64,000 nucleotides of DNA from Bacillota bacterium (GCA_023412005.1 JAEYOE010000024.1:41308-105307); one strand, 5' to 3'; numbered from the stretch's first letter, positions 43,264 through 52,430 are shown. The notes: generated from the sequence alone by a model not told the origin. Made by a program: numbers and translations.

Positions 43264-43755
43264 TTAGCTCTCTATAATTATCTCATTGCTAAGGTTGCTC
43301 GCTATGAAATCGTTTTTCGGCGTGTCAGTTTTGAACGCCACCAAAACGTCACAGCTTTCTGTCACCGCATATGGCGTCCAATGCCAAATGCCTTTATCAA
43401 ATACGACACCCTCCCCTTGATTCACGCGAACAGCCACAACCTTCTCCATATCTGGGTATTGCTTACCATTTATCGTCACCGAAGTCGTAACCGGCGTGAT
43501 AAAATCACCTCGCAGCGCAGCCAATAACTCAGCAGTCTCTGCATGCTGTTCCAGCGTATCCACAACAAATGCCCGATTCTTGGCGACACAGACACCAAAC
43601 TCAATAGATCCATCGCATTGCATCAATGCTAATTGGCCGTAGAACGTTTGTATGTCCGATTGTGTATCCGGCTGAGATTTTGCCGCCACACTGATGACCT
43701 TGCCAAACGCCTTAAAATTTTCCGGCGTTACATGCTGCGCCTTAATCTTCTGCAT
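43264..43755 (-). CDS. Ureidoglycolate-lyase-like cupin protein
   Basis: A 163-aa cupin of the AllA/ureidoglycolate lyase-like fold (PF04115). The match is in DTLEQHAETAELLAAL, VAVRVNQGEGVVFDKGIWHWTPYAV and an N-terminal MQKIKAQHVTPENFKAFGKVI. No allantoin genes are near. In sugar-acid clusters this fold is common and probably isomerises or hydrolyses a sugar-derived intermediate. It sits 18 bp downstream of the Gfo/Idh gene. Family call good, reaction unknown. Confidence 0.75.
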   Translation of the reverse strand: MQKIKAQHVTPENFKAFGKVISVAAKSQPDTQSDIQTFYGQLALMQCDGSIEFGVCVAKNRAFVVDTLEQHAETAELLAALRGDFITPVTTSVTINGKQYPDMEKVVAVRVNQGEGVVFDKGIWHWTPYAVTESCDVLVAFKTDTPKNDFIASNLSNEIIIES

Positions 43756-43773
43756 TTTATTGTCCTCTCTTTT

Positions 43774-44925
43774 TTAATATTGTATTTTCTTCCAGGCACG
43801 TTCTATTGAAGATTGCTCCGCCGTATCCAGCACCTTCTGCACCATAAGGCCATCCCTGAAATTGGGTGTAACGGGCTTACCCTCTTTGATAGCGGTGAAG
43901 AAGTCATAAAACTCATTAACAAATGTATCACCATATCCGATGATATGGCCTGCCGGATACCAATTGGCCATATATGGATGAACGCCTTCACTCACCTGAA
44001 TCGTGCGGAAACCCTTCAGATGCGTCGGATCATCGTCGTTATAATACTCGAGCTCGCCCAGCCTCTCTTCATCCCAGATGATTGCGCCCTTACTGCCCGC
44101 AACTTCAATCCTGTTTTGGTTCCGATGTCCGGTTCCATTTCTCGTGCTCTCGAAATAAGCCATAATGTCCTGATCCTTGAACGTCGCCAGCATCTGAGAG
44201 GCGTCATCCACGTCCACTTCGGCTTTTTCTTCGCCGGCTTTAGCAAAAAGACCGTCTTCGAACACTGCTACCGGACGCGTTTTATTGAAAGTCTTCTCGA
44301 CGCAGCACACTTCATCGAGATCTCCGATTAAAAACCGGGCAATGTCGATGGTATGCGCACCCAGATCTCCGTGTGTACCGTAACCCGCAGCGGCTTTCTT
44401 CAAACGCCATGCAATCGGGAAATTGGGGTCTGTCAGCCAGTCCTGAGACCAGATGGCTCTGAAATGGTACAGTTTGCCCAACACGCCCTCTTCAATCAGC
44501 TGCTTCGCCAAACAAAGCGCAGGAACCCTGCGGAAATTGAAGCCAATCATGTTGATCACACCGTTGTCTTCAACGGCTTTCACCATCGCTTCCGCGTCTT
44601 CCATATTCAACGCCAAGGGTTTTTCACAGAAAACATGCTTGCCTGCATTAGCCGCTGCGATTGCGATCTGAGCATGAACCTTACTGGGAGCGGCAATGCT
44701 GACGGCATCTATCTCTTTGTCTTCAATGACCTCTCTCCAGTCCAGACATGCCCTTTCCCATCCCCATCTCTTGCCAAATTCCATGACCGATTCTTCGTTA
44801 GCGCATATAACCTTTTTGCCGATCTCTACACCAAGATCGAAGAATATCGGCGCATCCGTAATGGCGTGGGTGTGCGCGCGCCCCATAAACTTGTGTCCGA
44901 TCAAAGCCACGTTAATCTTTTTCAT
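43774..44925 (-). CDS. Gfo/Idh/MocA family NAD(P)-dependent oxidoreductase
   Basis: A 383-aa dehydrogenase. The N-terminal Rossmann motif is ALIGHKFMGRAHTHA, in which the usual second Gly of GxGxxG is Lys. The family motif EKPLA is present (VFCEKPLALN, about residue 94), and the catalytic-type GDLGAHTIDIARF follows (about residue 180). It oxidises or reduces a sugar or cyclitol hydroxyl. GAGAGG is 8 nt before ATG 44925; a longer ATG at 44931 is too close to the site. It is part of the locus with the kinase and dehydrogenase genes just upstream. Confidence 0.9.
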   Translation of the reverse strand: MKKINVALIGHKFMGRAHTHAITDAPIFFDLGVEIGKKVICANEESVMEFGKRWGWERACLDWREVIEDKEIDAVSIAAPSKVHAQIAIAAANAGKHVFCEKPLALNMEDAEAMVKAVEDNGVINMIGFNFRRVPALCLAKQLIEEGVLGKLYHFRAIWSQDWLTDPNFPIAWRLKKAAAGYGTHGDLGAHTIDIARFLIGDLDEVCCVEKTFNKTRPVAVFEDGLFAKAGEEKAEVDVDDASQMLATFKDQDIMAYFESTRNGTGHRNQNRIEVAGSKGAIIWDEERLGELEYYNDDDPTHLKGFRTIQVSEGVHPYMANWYPAGHIIGYGDTFVNEFYDFFTAIKEGKPVTPNFRDGLMVQKVLDTAEQSSIERAWKKIQY

Positions 44926-44944
44926 CAACATTTCCTCTCTTTCC

Positions 44945-46003
44945 TCAGCGTTTGACTCTCGCGCTTCCGCCCTTCATCACGCTCTCGGCCTCTTCTTTGT
45001 AAGCCCAGTTCCAGTCTCCCATAAAGCCATGGCACAGCGCGGAATACGCTGCTGAGAACTCGATCATATCCTGTCCTTTGTACTCACCGGTAATCAACGA
45101 ATAGATCAGTGCAGATGCGAAGCTGTCTCCGCCGCCCGTTCTATCGTATATCTCGAGATTTTCATATTTACGGGATACAAAGTATTCGCCGTTGTGATAG
45201 GCCACAGTCCGCCAATCGTTGAGTGTCGCTGTTTTCACTTCTCTCAGCGTCGTACCCACCGTTTTGACATTCGGATACTTAGCGCAAACCTTTTCCGCAA
45301 CAGCTTTGTAGCTCATCGGGTCGAGTTTGGAATAAGTATTGGTCGTATCATCCGCTTTGATACCCAGCATGGTCTCAAAGTCTTCCTCGTTGCCGATAAG
45401 CACATCTATATACGGCATAGCCTTTGCCATGGCCGCCTGCGCCTGCTCCGGCGTCCAGAGCGTTGAACGGAAATTGAGGTCGAAACTTGTTGTCACGCCG
45501 CACTCTTTGGCAATTTTCAGCGAACGAACCGCTTCATCAGCCGCTTCAGGCGAGATCGCGCAGGTAATACCTGTTGTGTGGAACCAGCCAGCCTCAGAGA
45601 ATATCGCTTTCCAATCGATTTCGCCTTCCTTTATCTGCGATATGGCACTGTGACCCCTATCATAGATTTGTCTCGAGGCACGCGGACCGATACCCACTTC
45701 GACGAAGCACAGTCCGTTTCTTGCCTTTCTGCCGGAACCGTCATACTTCTCGATGATGACATCGTCCATGTTAACGTTATGCTCGCGGCCCTTATTGACC
45801 ACATATTTGGCTGTCCATGTGTCTACCAGCTTAGAAACCCATTTTGTTTTTATCCCTAAAGTCGACGTGTTTACACACACGTTCAATTCTGCTGCTGCGA
45901 TAGCGAGATTGAGATATTGCGCCTGCTCGAGCCTGACATGCTCGGGCGAATTAAAGCGCACCATCGCTTCGCCAAAACCGACTAAATCATACTTTTTGGT
46001 CAT
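44945..46003 (-). CDS. PfkB-family sugar kinase, 2-keto-3-deoxygluconate kinase-like
   Basis: A 352-aa ribokinase-fold kinase. The N-terminus DLVGFGEAMVRF is KdgK-like, and the C-terminal PfkB signature is DRTGGGDSFASALIYSLI with the catalytic Asp in GGGDS (about residue 297). The substrate lid contains NVDMDDVIIEKYDGSGRKARN. Neighbouring DapA-like aldolases fit phosphorylation of a 2-keto-3-deoxy sugar acid before or after cleavage, but a ketose or other polyol cannot be excluded. GGGAGG precedes the ATG. Confidence 0.85.
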   Translation of the reverse strand: MTKKYDLVGFGEAMVRFNSPEHVRLEQAQYLNLAIAAAELNVCVNTSTLGIKTKWVSKLVDTWTAKYVVNKGREHNVNMDDVIIEKYDGSGRKARNGLCFVEVGIGPRASRQIYDRGHSAISQIKEGEIDWKAIFSEAGWFHTTGITCAISPEAADEAVRSLKIAKECGVTTSFDLNFRSTLWTPEQAQAAMAKAMPYIDVLIGNEEDFETMLGIKADDTTNTYSKLDPMSYKAVAEKVCAKYPNVKTVGTTLREVKTATLNDWRTVAYHNGEYFVSRKYENLEIYDRTGGGDSFASALIYSLITGEYKGQDMIEFSAAYSALCHGFMGDWNWAYKEEAESVMKGGSARVKR

Positions 46004-46041
46004 GTTAACCTCCCTAAAGTCAATGTTGCTTTTTAAAGCAA

Positions 46042-46986
46042 CTATCTGTTATAAACAAATTTGGGCGTTTTGCCATTCAAGTAGTCCGCTATGCCAAGTG
46101 CTGCTTCATAGGCCACGCGATCGGAGCACTCTTTGGTCAACGCTGCGGTATGCGGCGTTAATATGACGCTCTTCAAACCCAGCAACGGATTGTCGATGGC
46201 TGGCGGCTCGGATTCCAGTACATCCAGTGCAGCGCCTGCGATTTCTTCATTCTTCAATTTCTGTGCCAACGCCTGCTCATCGATGATTCCGCCCCTTGCC
46301 GTGTTGATGATGTATGCTGTCGGCTTCATCAGCGAGAGCAGCTTGTCACCAACCAGATTCTTTGTCTCCGGCGTGAGAGGAATATGAAGGGATATATAGT
46401 CCGCGCGTTTGAACACCTCTTCGATATCTTTATAGATTGTGATACCTTCTGCTTCCGTAATATACGGATCGTATCCAATGATATTCATGCCAAACGCCGC
46501 TTTGCATTTCTCTGCAGCAAACCTTCCGATGCGTCCGCAGCCGATAAGCCCCAGTGTCTTGCCGTCAATATCCACGGCCTTGTTGCTGCGTCTAATCTTG
46601 AAGTTACCCTCTCTTAATTCGCTGTCATACATCAAAAGCTGTTTAGATATAGCGACGATCATTGCCACAGTGTGTTCGGCCACAGAAATCGAATTGGCCT
46701 GCGGTGTGTTCAGCACGAGAATCCCCTTCTCTGTCGCCGCGGACACATCAACATTGTCTACGCCCACACCCGTACGGCTGATGACCTTCAATTTTGAGGC
46801 ATTGGAAATGACATCCCGTGTCATTTTATACGCCGTGCTGAGAAGTATCGCTTCCGCGTCTTTCATATGCTCCTCGAACAGGGGCTGATTACCATCGGGT
46901 ATCGTCACCATTTCTAGGTCTGCAATACCTTCAAACAATCGGGCATTCGTTTCGTTCAGCTTCTTGGTTAACAGTACTTTTCTCAT
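46042..46986 (-). CDS. D-isomer-specific 2-hydroxyacid dehydrogenase
   Basis: A 314-aa NAD-dependent dehydrogenase of the SerA/GyaR type. NAD motif GLIGCGRIGRFAAEKC (about residue 147), catalytic Arg in NTARGGIIDEQAL, and catalytic His in LTPHTAAL are all present. It lacks the C-terminal ACT domain of SerA, so it is not typical phosphoglycerate dehydrogenase. It probably reduces or oxidises a hydroxyacid in the pathway, such as a glyoxylate-, tartronate- or sugar-acid-type intermediate. ATG 46986 has GAGG upstream; a TTG at 46992 lies closer to that site. Confidence 0.9.
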   Translation of the reverse strand: MRKVLLTKKLNETNARLFEGIADLEMVTIPDGNQPLFEEHMKDAEAILLSTAYKMTRDVISNASKLKVISRTGVGVDNVDVSAATEKGILVLNTPQANSISVAEHTVAMIVAISKQLLMYDSELREGNFKIRRSNKAVDIDGKTLGLIGCGRIGRFAAEKCKAAFGMNIIGYDPYITEAEGITIYKDIEEVFKRADYISLHIPLTPETKNLVGDKLLSLMKPTAYIINTARGGIIDEQALAQKLKNEEIAGAALDVLESEPPAIDNPLLGLKSVILTPHTAALTKECSDRVAYEAALGIADYLNGKTPKFVYNR

Positions 46987-47031
46987 ATCCAATCCTCATA
47001 AACCTTTCTGATAACTCAGCATACAACCTAG

Positions 47032-47919
47032 TTAAATCATTCCCTCTTTTTCTAGCATCGTTTTGATTTTAACTCTGTTTTCTTCGGGAAGCGGCAGCAA
47101 CGGCAGACGCGCATCTCCGCCCTTTAATCCGGCAAGGTCCATTGCGTATTTCACAGCAGCCACACCGCCCGCACCCGAGACGCCCTTATTCAGCACCAGA
47201 ACTCTTTCATTCAGCGCAAGAGCTTCCTTATACTTTTCTTGGCATATTAACTTATAAAGGTCGTTAACGATTCCTGGGAAAATGTTTGCAAGAGACACAA
47301 CACCGCCTGAACCGCCCATAAGCACCGTCATCATAAAGAAGTTTGCCGAGCCGGCCATCACACTGATGATGTCACGGGCACCGAATAAAAAGCCTTCTAT
47401 ATTGCCCGTTGATGAGTCCTTAAGACCGACTATTTTGGGATTCTTTGCACATTCCTGCACAAGCTTAACGGATAACGTGGTGCCTCCGCAGAACTGAGGT
47501 GCGTTATACAGCAGACAAGGTGTTTCCACGGCATTGGCCACATCGTTGAAGTATTTGATGAGCACAGGATCCGTCATTTGCTTCTTAAAATAAGAAGGGG
47601 GTAAAAGTGTTAAGAAATCCGTGCCGAGTGCTTCAAACTTTTTGGCATATTCTATCGTCTCATAAGTCGATTCAAATATGCATCCAGCCATGACCGACTG
47701 GTCTTTTCCCTTGTTGTCGATAATTGTTTTTAATACTTTTATTTTTTCGTCGTTGGTCAGGCTCTTATTCTCACCGTTAGAGCCAAGAGCAAGATAACCC
47801 TGTATGCCGGAAGATGCGTAAAATGCCATATTGTGCTCAAGTGCCGCGTAATCTACCTCGCCCTCGCTCGTAAACGGTGTTGTAATCGGTGCGAATACAC
47901 CTTTTAATTTTTCGTTCAT
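47032..47919 (-). CDS. DapA-family aldolase/lyase (paralogue 1)
   Basis: A 295-aa class I aldolase of the dihydrodipicolinate synthase/N-acetylneuraminate lyase superfamily. The Schiff-base Lys is in KIVGLKDSSTGN (about residue 166) and the catalytic Tyr in LLYNAPQF (about 138). The GGxGEx(xL) motif reads LGSNGENKSL. It is unlikely to be DapA itself, since it lies among sugar-catabolic genes and a second paralogue is at 51534. The likely reaction is cleavage of a 2-keto-3-deoxy sugar acid to pyruvate and an aldehyde. Confidence 0.9.
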   Translation of the reverse strand: MNEKLKGVFAPITTPFTSEGEVDYAALEHNMAFYASSGIQGYLALGSNGENKSLTNDEKIKVLKTIIDNKGKDQSVMAGCIFESTYETIEYAKKFEALGTDFLTLLPPSYFKKQMTDPVLIKYFNDVANAVETPCLLYNAPQFCGGTTLSVKLVQECAKNPKIVGLKDSSTGNIEGFLFGARDIISVMAGSANFFMMTVLMGGSGGVVSLANIFPGIVNDLYKLICQEKYKEALALNERVLVLNKGVSGAGGVAAVKYAMDLAGLKGGDARLPLLPLPEENRVKIKTMLEKEGMI

Positions 47920-47943
47920 AATATCCCGTCCTTTCTTAAGGTT

Positions 47944-49284
47944 TTATTTAGCACCCTGAACCGCATTCATAAACCGCCGCTGATAGGAAACGACCTGACT
48001 GGTTGATGCGAATCTCGCCAGATATCCCGGCTCGGCGGTAATGACGAGACGGTCGATGACATCTGCAAATTCGGGTTCTGCTGTCAGTTTATCAATATCC
48101 GGGTAATTCTGCGGTCCTTCCATGCTGCATATAATCAACCGGGTATCCGGGAGATTATTCTGTTTAAGCATTCTTAAGTTGTGTCTCGCCATATCCAGGC
48201 CGTCTTCACCTTCCTTGTTATCGAAGTTGCGATATTTGAGAAGGTCCTCAGCAAAGTGTTTGACATCAAGCAGATCCTTGTCAGTCTCATCTTTGGCGAG
48301 CATGTCGACGCTGAGCATATGCGTTCTTAATTCCTCAAGATACTTCTTGTCTCGGGTTATATCAAATATTGCGAGCAGATTTTTAATCTTCTCAGACTGC
48401 ATGAGCCGATGGCGAACAAAAGTATTGATAAAAGCCGGTTTAGCTTGCAGTGCCAGCGCGGTTTGGTACGGCTCAAACATCAGTGTATAGTTGATGCGGT
48501 AGCCGTGTTCCCTGAGTCGCAGCGCCAGATTATGGCTTCTGAATGCATCTTCCGTCAATGGTTCGTCATAGCGGCGGCTGAACTTCTTATCTCCGGTCAG
48601 CAACTCGTTGACATTGTCTCCGTTAACCGGCCCCATATGCGGCACCTTGACAACCAATCTGTAGTCAGACAATATCTCCTTAAATTTTTCGCATTCATCC
48701 AGTATCTTGTTGAAATCCTGTTCAAACGGATTGTTGAGTTCGACACTGATATCAACACCGGGCCCCAATATATTTCCGAGCTCAGTCATGACTTCTTCCA
48801 GTGTTTTGAATTTCCCGCCAACATTGGCCTTCGGGTTATTGATGAAAAGATCGTACACAATCCCCGGATTGCAGGTCAGATTACCCAGCAGTGCCGATAT
48901 AGGAGCCACTTCGTACGGGTTCGCCGAATCTGCTGAAAAAATGGTTTTGGTAGCTCTCTTGATACCATCCCAGTCATAACCGATGTCGCGTACCAAATCG
49001 ACCAGAAGTACGCCCTCATCTGCCAAGTAACTTTCCACGCGGAAACCGGCAGGGGTTCTCCCTTCGGGTACATCAAATGTTTTGATCACATCCGCAAAAC
49101 GACTTGTAACCCCAACAAATTTCACTGTGTCTTTGAGTGCTTTATACTCTTCAAAGCTGATGACTTTGTCCAATACACGTTCAACCAGAGCTTCCTGCCC
49201 TCTTACCGCAGGGATGCTTAATGATCTAAGCGTAAAGTTGACACCTGTTTTTCCGTTGCCGTTTGTTGAATAATTTACTGTCAT
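47944..49284 (-). CDS. Transaldolase-domain protein with long N- and C-terminal extensions
   Basis: A 446-aa protein containing a transaldolase-like TIM barrel in about residues 115-295. The family motifs align: FSADSANPYEV (Asp119, compare LDTAN), LLGNLTCNPGIV (compare VTTNPSL), the Schiff-base Lys213 in VVKVPHMG, and INYTLMFEPYQTALAL (compare TNxTLIFSxxQA). About 110 residues precede the barrel and about 150 follow it, with no domain I recognise. Ordinary transaldolases are 215-335 aa. It lies between the DapA-like and transketolase genes, so it probably transfers or cleaves a ketose unit of the pathway substrate. Confidence 0.8.
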   Translation of the reverse strand: MTVNYSTNGNGKTGVNFTLRSLSIPAVRGQEALVERVLDKVISFEEYKALKDTVKFVGVTSRFADVIKTFDVPEGRTPAGFRVESYLADEGVLLVDLVRDIGYDWDGIKRATKTIFSADSANPYEVAPISALLGNLTCNPGIVYDLFINNPKANVGGKFKTLEEVMTELGNILGPGVDISVELNNPFEQDFNKILDECEKFKEILSDYRLVVKVPHMGPVNGDNVNELLTGDKKFSRRYDEPLTEDAFRSHNLALRLREHGYRINYTLMFEPYQTALALQAKPAFINTFVRHRLMQSEKIKNLLAIFDITRDKKYLEELRTHMLSVDMLAKDETDKDLLDVKHFAEDLLKYRNFDNKEGEDGLDMARHNLRMLKQNNLPDTRLIICSMEGPQNYPDIDKLTAEPEFADVIDRLVITAEPGYLARFASTSQVVSYQRRFMNAVQGAK

Positions 49285-49297
49285 AATCCGTTGTCCT

Positions 49298-50221
49298 TTA
49301 CGATTTTTTTATATTTTCAGCTATTCGTTCACCTGTGAGCCCATAGTGATCGAGCAGCTCTTTATACGGTCCCGTGTTCTTTGACCCTTCCTTGATGCCC
49401 ATACTGATAACACGCGGCGAATTCTTGACCGGTGCAAGCATTTCTGCAACCGCGCTGCCAAATCCGCCGACCACCGAATGCTCCTCCACCGTTACAATCG
49501 TACCGACCTTGTCAGCGTATGCTTTAACCGTCTGTTCATCCAACGGCCGGATAGTCATAAAACTGATCACAGCGGCATCAATGCCGTCACCTTTCAATAT
49601 CTCTGATGCGATCTGGGCTTCCTCAACCATCGGCCCTGTCGCGAATATGGCCATGTCTTTACCATCTTTCAGGACTTCCGCTTTACCGATTTTCACATGA
49701 CGTTCTGCTGCGATAACCCGACGTGTCTGCCTTGGCATCCGGATATATACCGGCCCTTTTATGGAAATCGCTTGCCGGAGCGCTGCCTCGATATCATACG
49801 CATCACACGGTGAGAGTATGGTCATATTGGGAATCGTCCGCATCAACGCAACATCCTCGATAGCTTGGTGCGTTGACCCAAGGGTTGAATACGCCAATCC
49901 TCCGCCGCTGCCCACCAGCTTCACATTCATGTTCATGTATCCAATATCATCCCGCACCTGCTCATATGCCCTCATTGTAATGAACGGTGTGATGACAACA
50001 ATGATAGGGATCATCCCCTGCCTGGCGAGCGCTGCACATATTCCAACCGCATTTTGTTCACTGATACCAGTCTCCACCGTACGCTGCGGAAACGCTTTGA
50101 AAAAGCTGCCCATACCGCCGCCAGATGCAGAATCGCACGAAACTGCGACGATATCCTTGTTTTCCTTTCCTAATTCCAACAGCGCAGTGTCAAACGCTTT
50201 TCTCGGATCTAAAATGCTCAT
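49298..50221 (-). CDS. Transketolase, C-terminal half
   Basis: A 307-aa subunit with the pyrimidine-binding domain and C-terminal domain of transketolase. The catalytic Glu that activates thiamine diphosphate is in TGISEQNAVGICAALA, and the C-terminal EEHSVVGGFGSAVAEML segment is typical. Its ATG overlaps the stop of the N-terminal half (ATGA, 50218-50221), so the two halves are made together. Split transketolases are common in Clostridia and also occur in special pathways. ATG 50221 has AAGGTGG upstream; the GTG at 50230 overlaps the site. Confidence 0.93.
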   Translation of the reverse strand: MSILDPRKAFDTALLELGKENKDIVAVSCDSASGGGMGSFFKAFPQRTVETGISEQNAVGICAALARQGMIPIIVVITPFITMRAYEQVRDDIGYMNMNVKLVGSGGGLAYSTLGSTHQAIEDVALMRTIPNMTILSPCDAYDIEAALRQAISIKGPVYIRMPRQTRRVIAAERHVKIGKAEVLKDGKDMAIFATGPMVEEAQIASEILKGDGIDAAVISFMTIRPLDEQTVKAYADKVGTIVTVEEHSVVGGFGSAVAEMLAPVKNSPRVISMGIKEGSKNTGPYKELLDHYGLTGERIAENIKKS

Positions 50222-51060
50222 TTTGACCACCTTTTCTCCGACGCTGAGATTTCTGAAAGTGCTACCTGAGCTTCTGCGTCGTCCGGATGCCAGTGATGAT
50301 ATGCGATGTTGTTCTCCATAAAGGAAATGCCGCAGCCCTTTTTCGTCTTTGCGATAATCATTGACGGTTTGCCCTTTTCAAACGGTACACTGTTTAGCAC
50401 GTCGTACAACTCCTTCACATCGTGTCCATTTACTGTTCTGACGCTCCACCCGAAAGCGCTATACCTGTCTTCGAAGTCCGACGGTCTGCATATATTTCTG
50501 GTGGTACCGTTAATCTGCAATCCGTTCTCATCGATAATTGCAATCAAGTTGTCAAGTTTGTTGTGGGCAGCAAAAGCAGCCGCTTCCCAAATCGAACCCT
50601 CTCCCTGTTCTCCATCACCCATAAGCACATATGTCTTGTAATTCATATCTTTCATTTTCGCTGCGACTGCAAAACCGCAGCCGAGCGGCAACCCATGGCC
50701 AAGTGATCCGGTGGAAAACTCAATACCAGACAGCTTTGTTGCGTCCGGATGGCCGGGCACGGGAGACCCCAGCTTGTTGTAAGTATCCAGCACCTCAACG
50801 TCAATAATCCCTTTTTCGACCAGCGCTGCATAAATCGCCAGACACTTGTGCCCCGCGCTCAGCAAAAATTTGTCGTTGTTGATGTTGTCCGGATCGTTTT
50901 TGTCGATATTCATGATCCCGAGGTACAATACCGACAGTATGTCCGCACAAGATAATGCAGGCCCGCCGTGACCTTCGCCGTTGTTTACGATCGTATTGAC
51001 GATGTGTTTTCGGATGTTATGCGCACCTTTTTCTAACACATCCTGATTATAAAGCTTCAT
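50218..51060 (-). CDS. Transketolase, N-terminal half
   Basis: A 280-aa subunit with the pyrophosphate-binding domain. The Mg/ThDP motif GDGEQGEGSIWEAAAFAAHNKLDNLIAIIDENG ends with the expected Asn. The early His in GEGHGGPALSCAD and the GSLGHGLPLGCGFA region are conserved. It should form an alpha2-beta2 enzyme with the C-terminal half, moving two-carbon ketol units between sugars. GGAGAGCAGC precedes ATG 51060. It overlaps the RpiB-like gene by 14 bp. Confidence 0.93.
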   Translation of the reverse strand: MKLYNQDVLEKGAHNIRKHIVNTIVNNGEGHGGPALSCADILSVLYLGIMNIDKNDPDNINNDKFLLSAGHKCLAIYAALVEKGIIDVEVLDTYNKLGSPVPGHPDATKLSGIEFSTGSLGHGLPLGCGFAVAAKMKDMNYKTYVLMGDGEQGEGSIWEAAAFAAHNKLDNLIAIIDENGLQINGTTRNICRPSDFEDRYSAFGWSVRTVNGHDVKELYDVLNSVPFEKGKPSMIIAKTKKGCGISFMENNIAYHHWHPDDAEAQVALSEISASEKRWSK

Positions 51061-51514
51061 GCTGCTCTCCAAATTTAGACTCTATAGCATAGATTTCCTG
51101 AACTTTTTCGTTCGACCTGCTGTTAGGATCAAACGTTAGCCCGAGCCAGAGCTCCACTAACGTCTCAGCTGTCTTAGGGCCGATCACAAGAGCACCCATG
51201 CACATGGTGTTTGCATTGTTGCTGAGTATTGATCGCTCCGTGGAATAGACATCATGACACACCGCCGCATACGCGCCTTCGATTTTGTTCGCCGTCAGCG
51301 CCATTCCAATACCAGTACCGCATATCAATATGCAGCGCTCGCAGTCGCCCTCAGTCATCTCTTTCACAGCATTACAGGCGACACTCGGGTAGTTGACTGT
51401 CTCTCCTTTTTTAACGCCGACATCGCAGAATTCATGACCTTTTTTTGAAAATACATCAATGATCATGTTTTTCATATCAATGCCCAATTCATCACAGCCG
51501 ATTGAAATCCTCAT
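51047..51514 (-). CDS. RpiB/LacAB-family sugar isomerase with altered active-site residues
   Basis: A 155-aa isomerase. The catalytic Cys65 in ILICGTGIGM and the ANKIEG turn are typical of RpiB. Several residues that in E. coli RpiB contact the sugar or phosphate differ: the His of GCDHVG is Glu9 here (GCDELG), the His of RQHNDTN is Ser (LSNNAN), and GGRHQQR is NSRSNEK. This points to a substrate other than ribose 5-phosphate, for example a tetrose or a non-phosphorylated/sulfonated sugar. Start could be ATG 51514 or 51520, both near AGGGAG. It sits between a DapA-like aldolase and the transketolase genes. Confidence 0.85.
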   Translation of the reverse strand: MRISIGCDELGIDMKNMIIDVFSKKGHEFCDVGVKKGETVNYPSVACNAVKEMTEGDCERCILICGTGIGMALTANKIEGAYAAVCHDVYSTERSILSNNANTMCMGALVIGPKTAETLVELWLGLTFDPNSRSNEKVQEIYAIESKFGEQHEAL

Positions 51515-51533
51515 TGCCATCTTTCTCCCTAAT

Positions 51534-52430
51534 CTATTGTATAATTCTGTTGATTTCTTCTTTTTGTTCTGTCGTGAGAGGAAGCAGCGGCAGCCTTGGT
51601 TCTCCGCCAACAAACCCTTCCAGCTCCATGGCGTACTTGACGCCTGCGACACCGTATTTTGAAACAACAGATGTCAGCGCCATTTGTTCACTTAGCGTAT
51701 CAGCTTCTTTGTATTTGCCTTCGGTGTAAAGCTTATAAAGCTCAATGCATCTCTGCGGCCAGTAGATCGCTACGGAAAGTGTTGCGCCCACTGCGCCCTG
51801 CTTCAGATCCCGGAAACATGTCGCCATGCGTCCTGAGTGAAAATAAAACTCTGTGTCTTCACTTATTTTTGATCTGTATAATGCAATCTCCCTTTTGGAT
51901 GAGTTTTTCATACCCACAATGTTTTCATGTCGGCTCAGTACGGATATCGCCTCTGGCGATATTTCCACACCTGCCGCGTAATCCGGTGAGTTATAAATCA
52001 GCACCGGTATGGGTGAATCGTCAGCAACCTTTTCGTAATAGCTGATAAGGTTCTCATCATGCATGTGCTTTCCGAAGTAAAACGGCGTAATCACGCTAGC
52101 GATATCGATGCCGTAACCCGCAATACTTTTAATAAAGTCAACCGTTGCTTTGGCCGACTCGCGCCCAACTCCCGCAACAATGGTTCGTTCAGTCTTCCTC
52201 GCTTCCATGATTGTTTCCACAATCCGATGTGCTTCCTGGTCTGTAAGCCCGAGGTTCTCACCGTTGCCGCCCAGTATCATGTACCCGCCAAGATCAAGCT
52301 TGTTGTATTTGTTTATATTTGAGGCCAGTGCAGAATAGCTTACATTATCATTGATATAGGGTGTTGTGATCGATGGAAAAATGCCGCTCAGTTTTTGCTT
52401 ATAGTCTTTTCTGATTTCGGATTTTTTCAT
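51534..52430 (-). CDS. DapA-family aldolase/lyase (paralogue 2)
   Basis: A 298-aa class I aldolase. Schiff-base Lys is in NIVGMKNSSKRE (about residue 168), Tyr in LIYNSPDY (about 140), and the LGGNGENLGL motif is present. It resembles the gene at 47032 in length and layout but differs around the pocket (SPDYAAGVEIS against APQFCGGTTLS), so it may act on a different keto-acid or stereoisomer. AAGGGATGG precedes ATG 52430. It is first in a group that runs through the RpiB-like and transketolase genes. Confidence 0.9.
   Translation of the reverse strand: MKKSEIRKDYKQKLSGIFPSITTPYINDNVSYSALASNINKYNKLDLGGYMILGGNGENLGLTDQEAHRIVETIMEARKTERTIVAGVGRESAKATVDFIKSIAGYGIDIASVITPFYFGKHMHDENLISYYEKVADDSPIPVLIYNSPDYAAGVEISPEAISVLSRHENIVGMKNSSKREIALYRSKISEDTEFYFHSGRMATCFRDLKQGAVGATLSVAIYWPQRCIELYKLYTEGKYKEADTLSEQMALTSVVSKYGVAGVKYAMELEGFVGGEPRLPLLPLTTEQKEEINRIIQ

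Noticed and set aside
43264..43755. True ureidoglycolate lyase of allantoin degradation
   Set aside because: The fold matches, but no purine or allantoin genes are present and all neighbours are sugar-catabolic.
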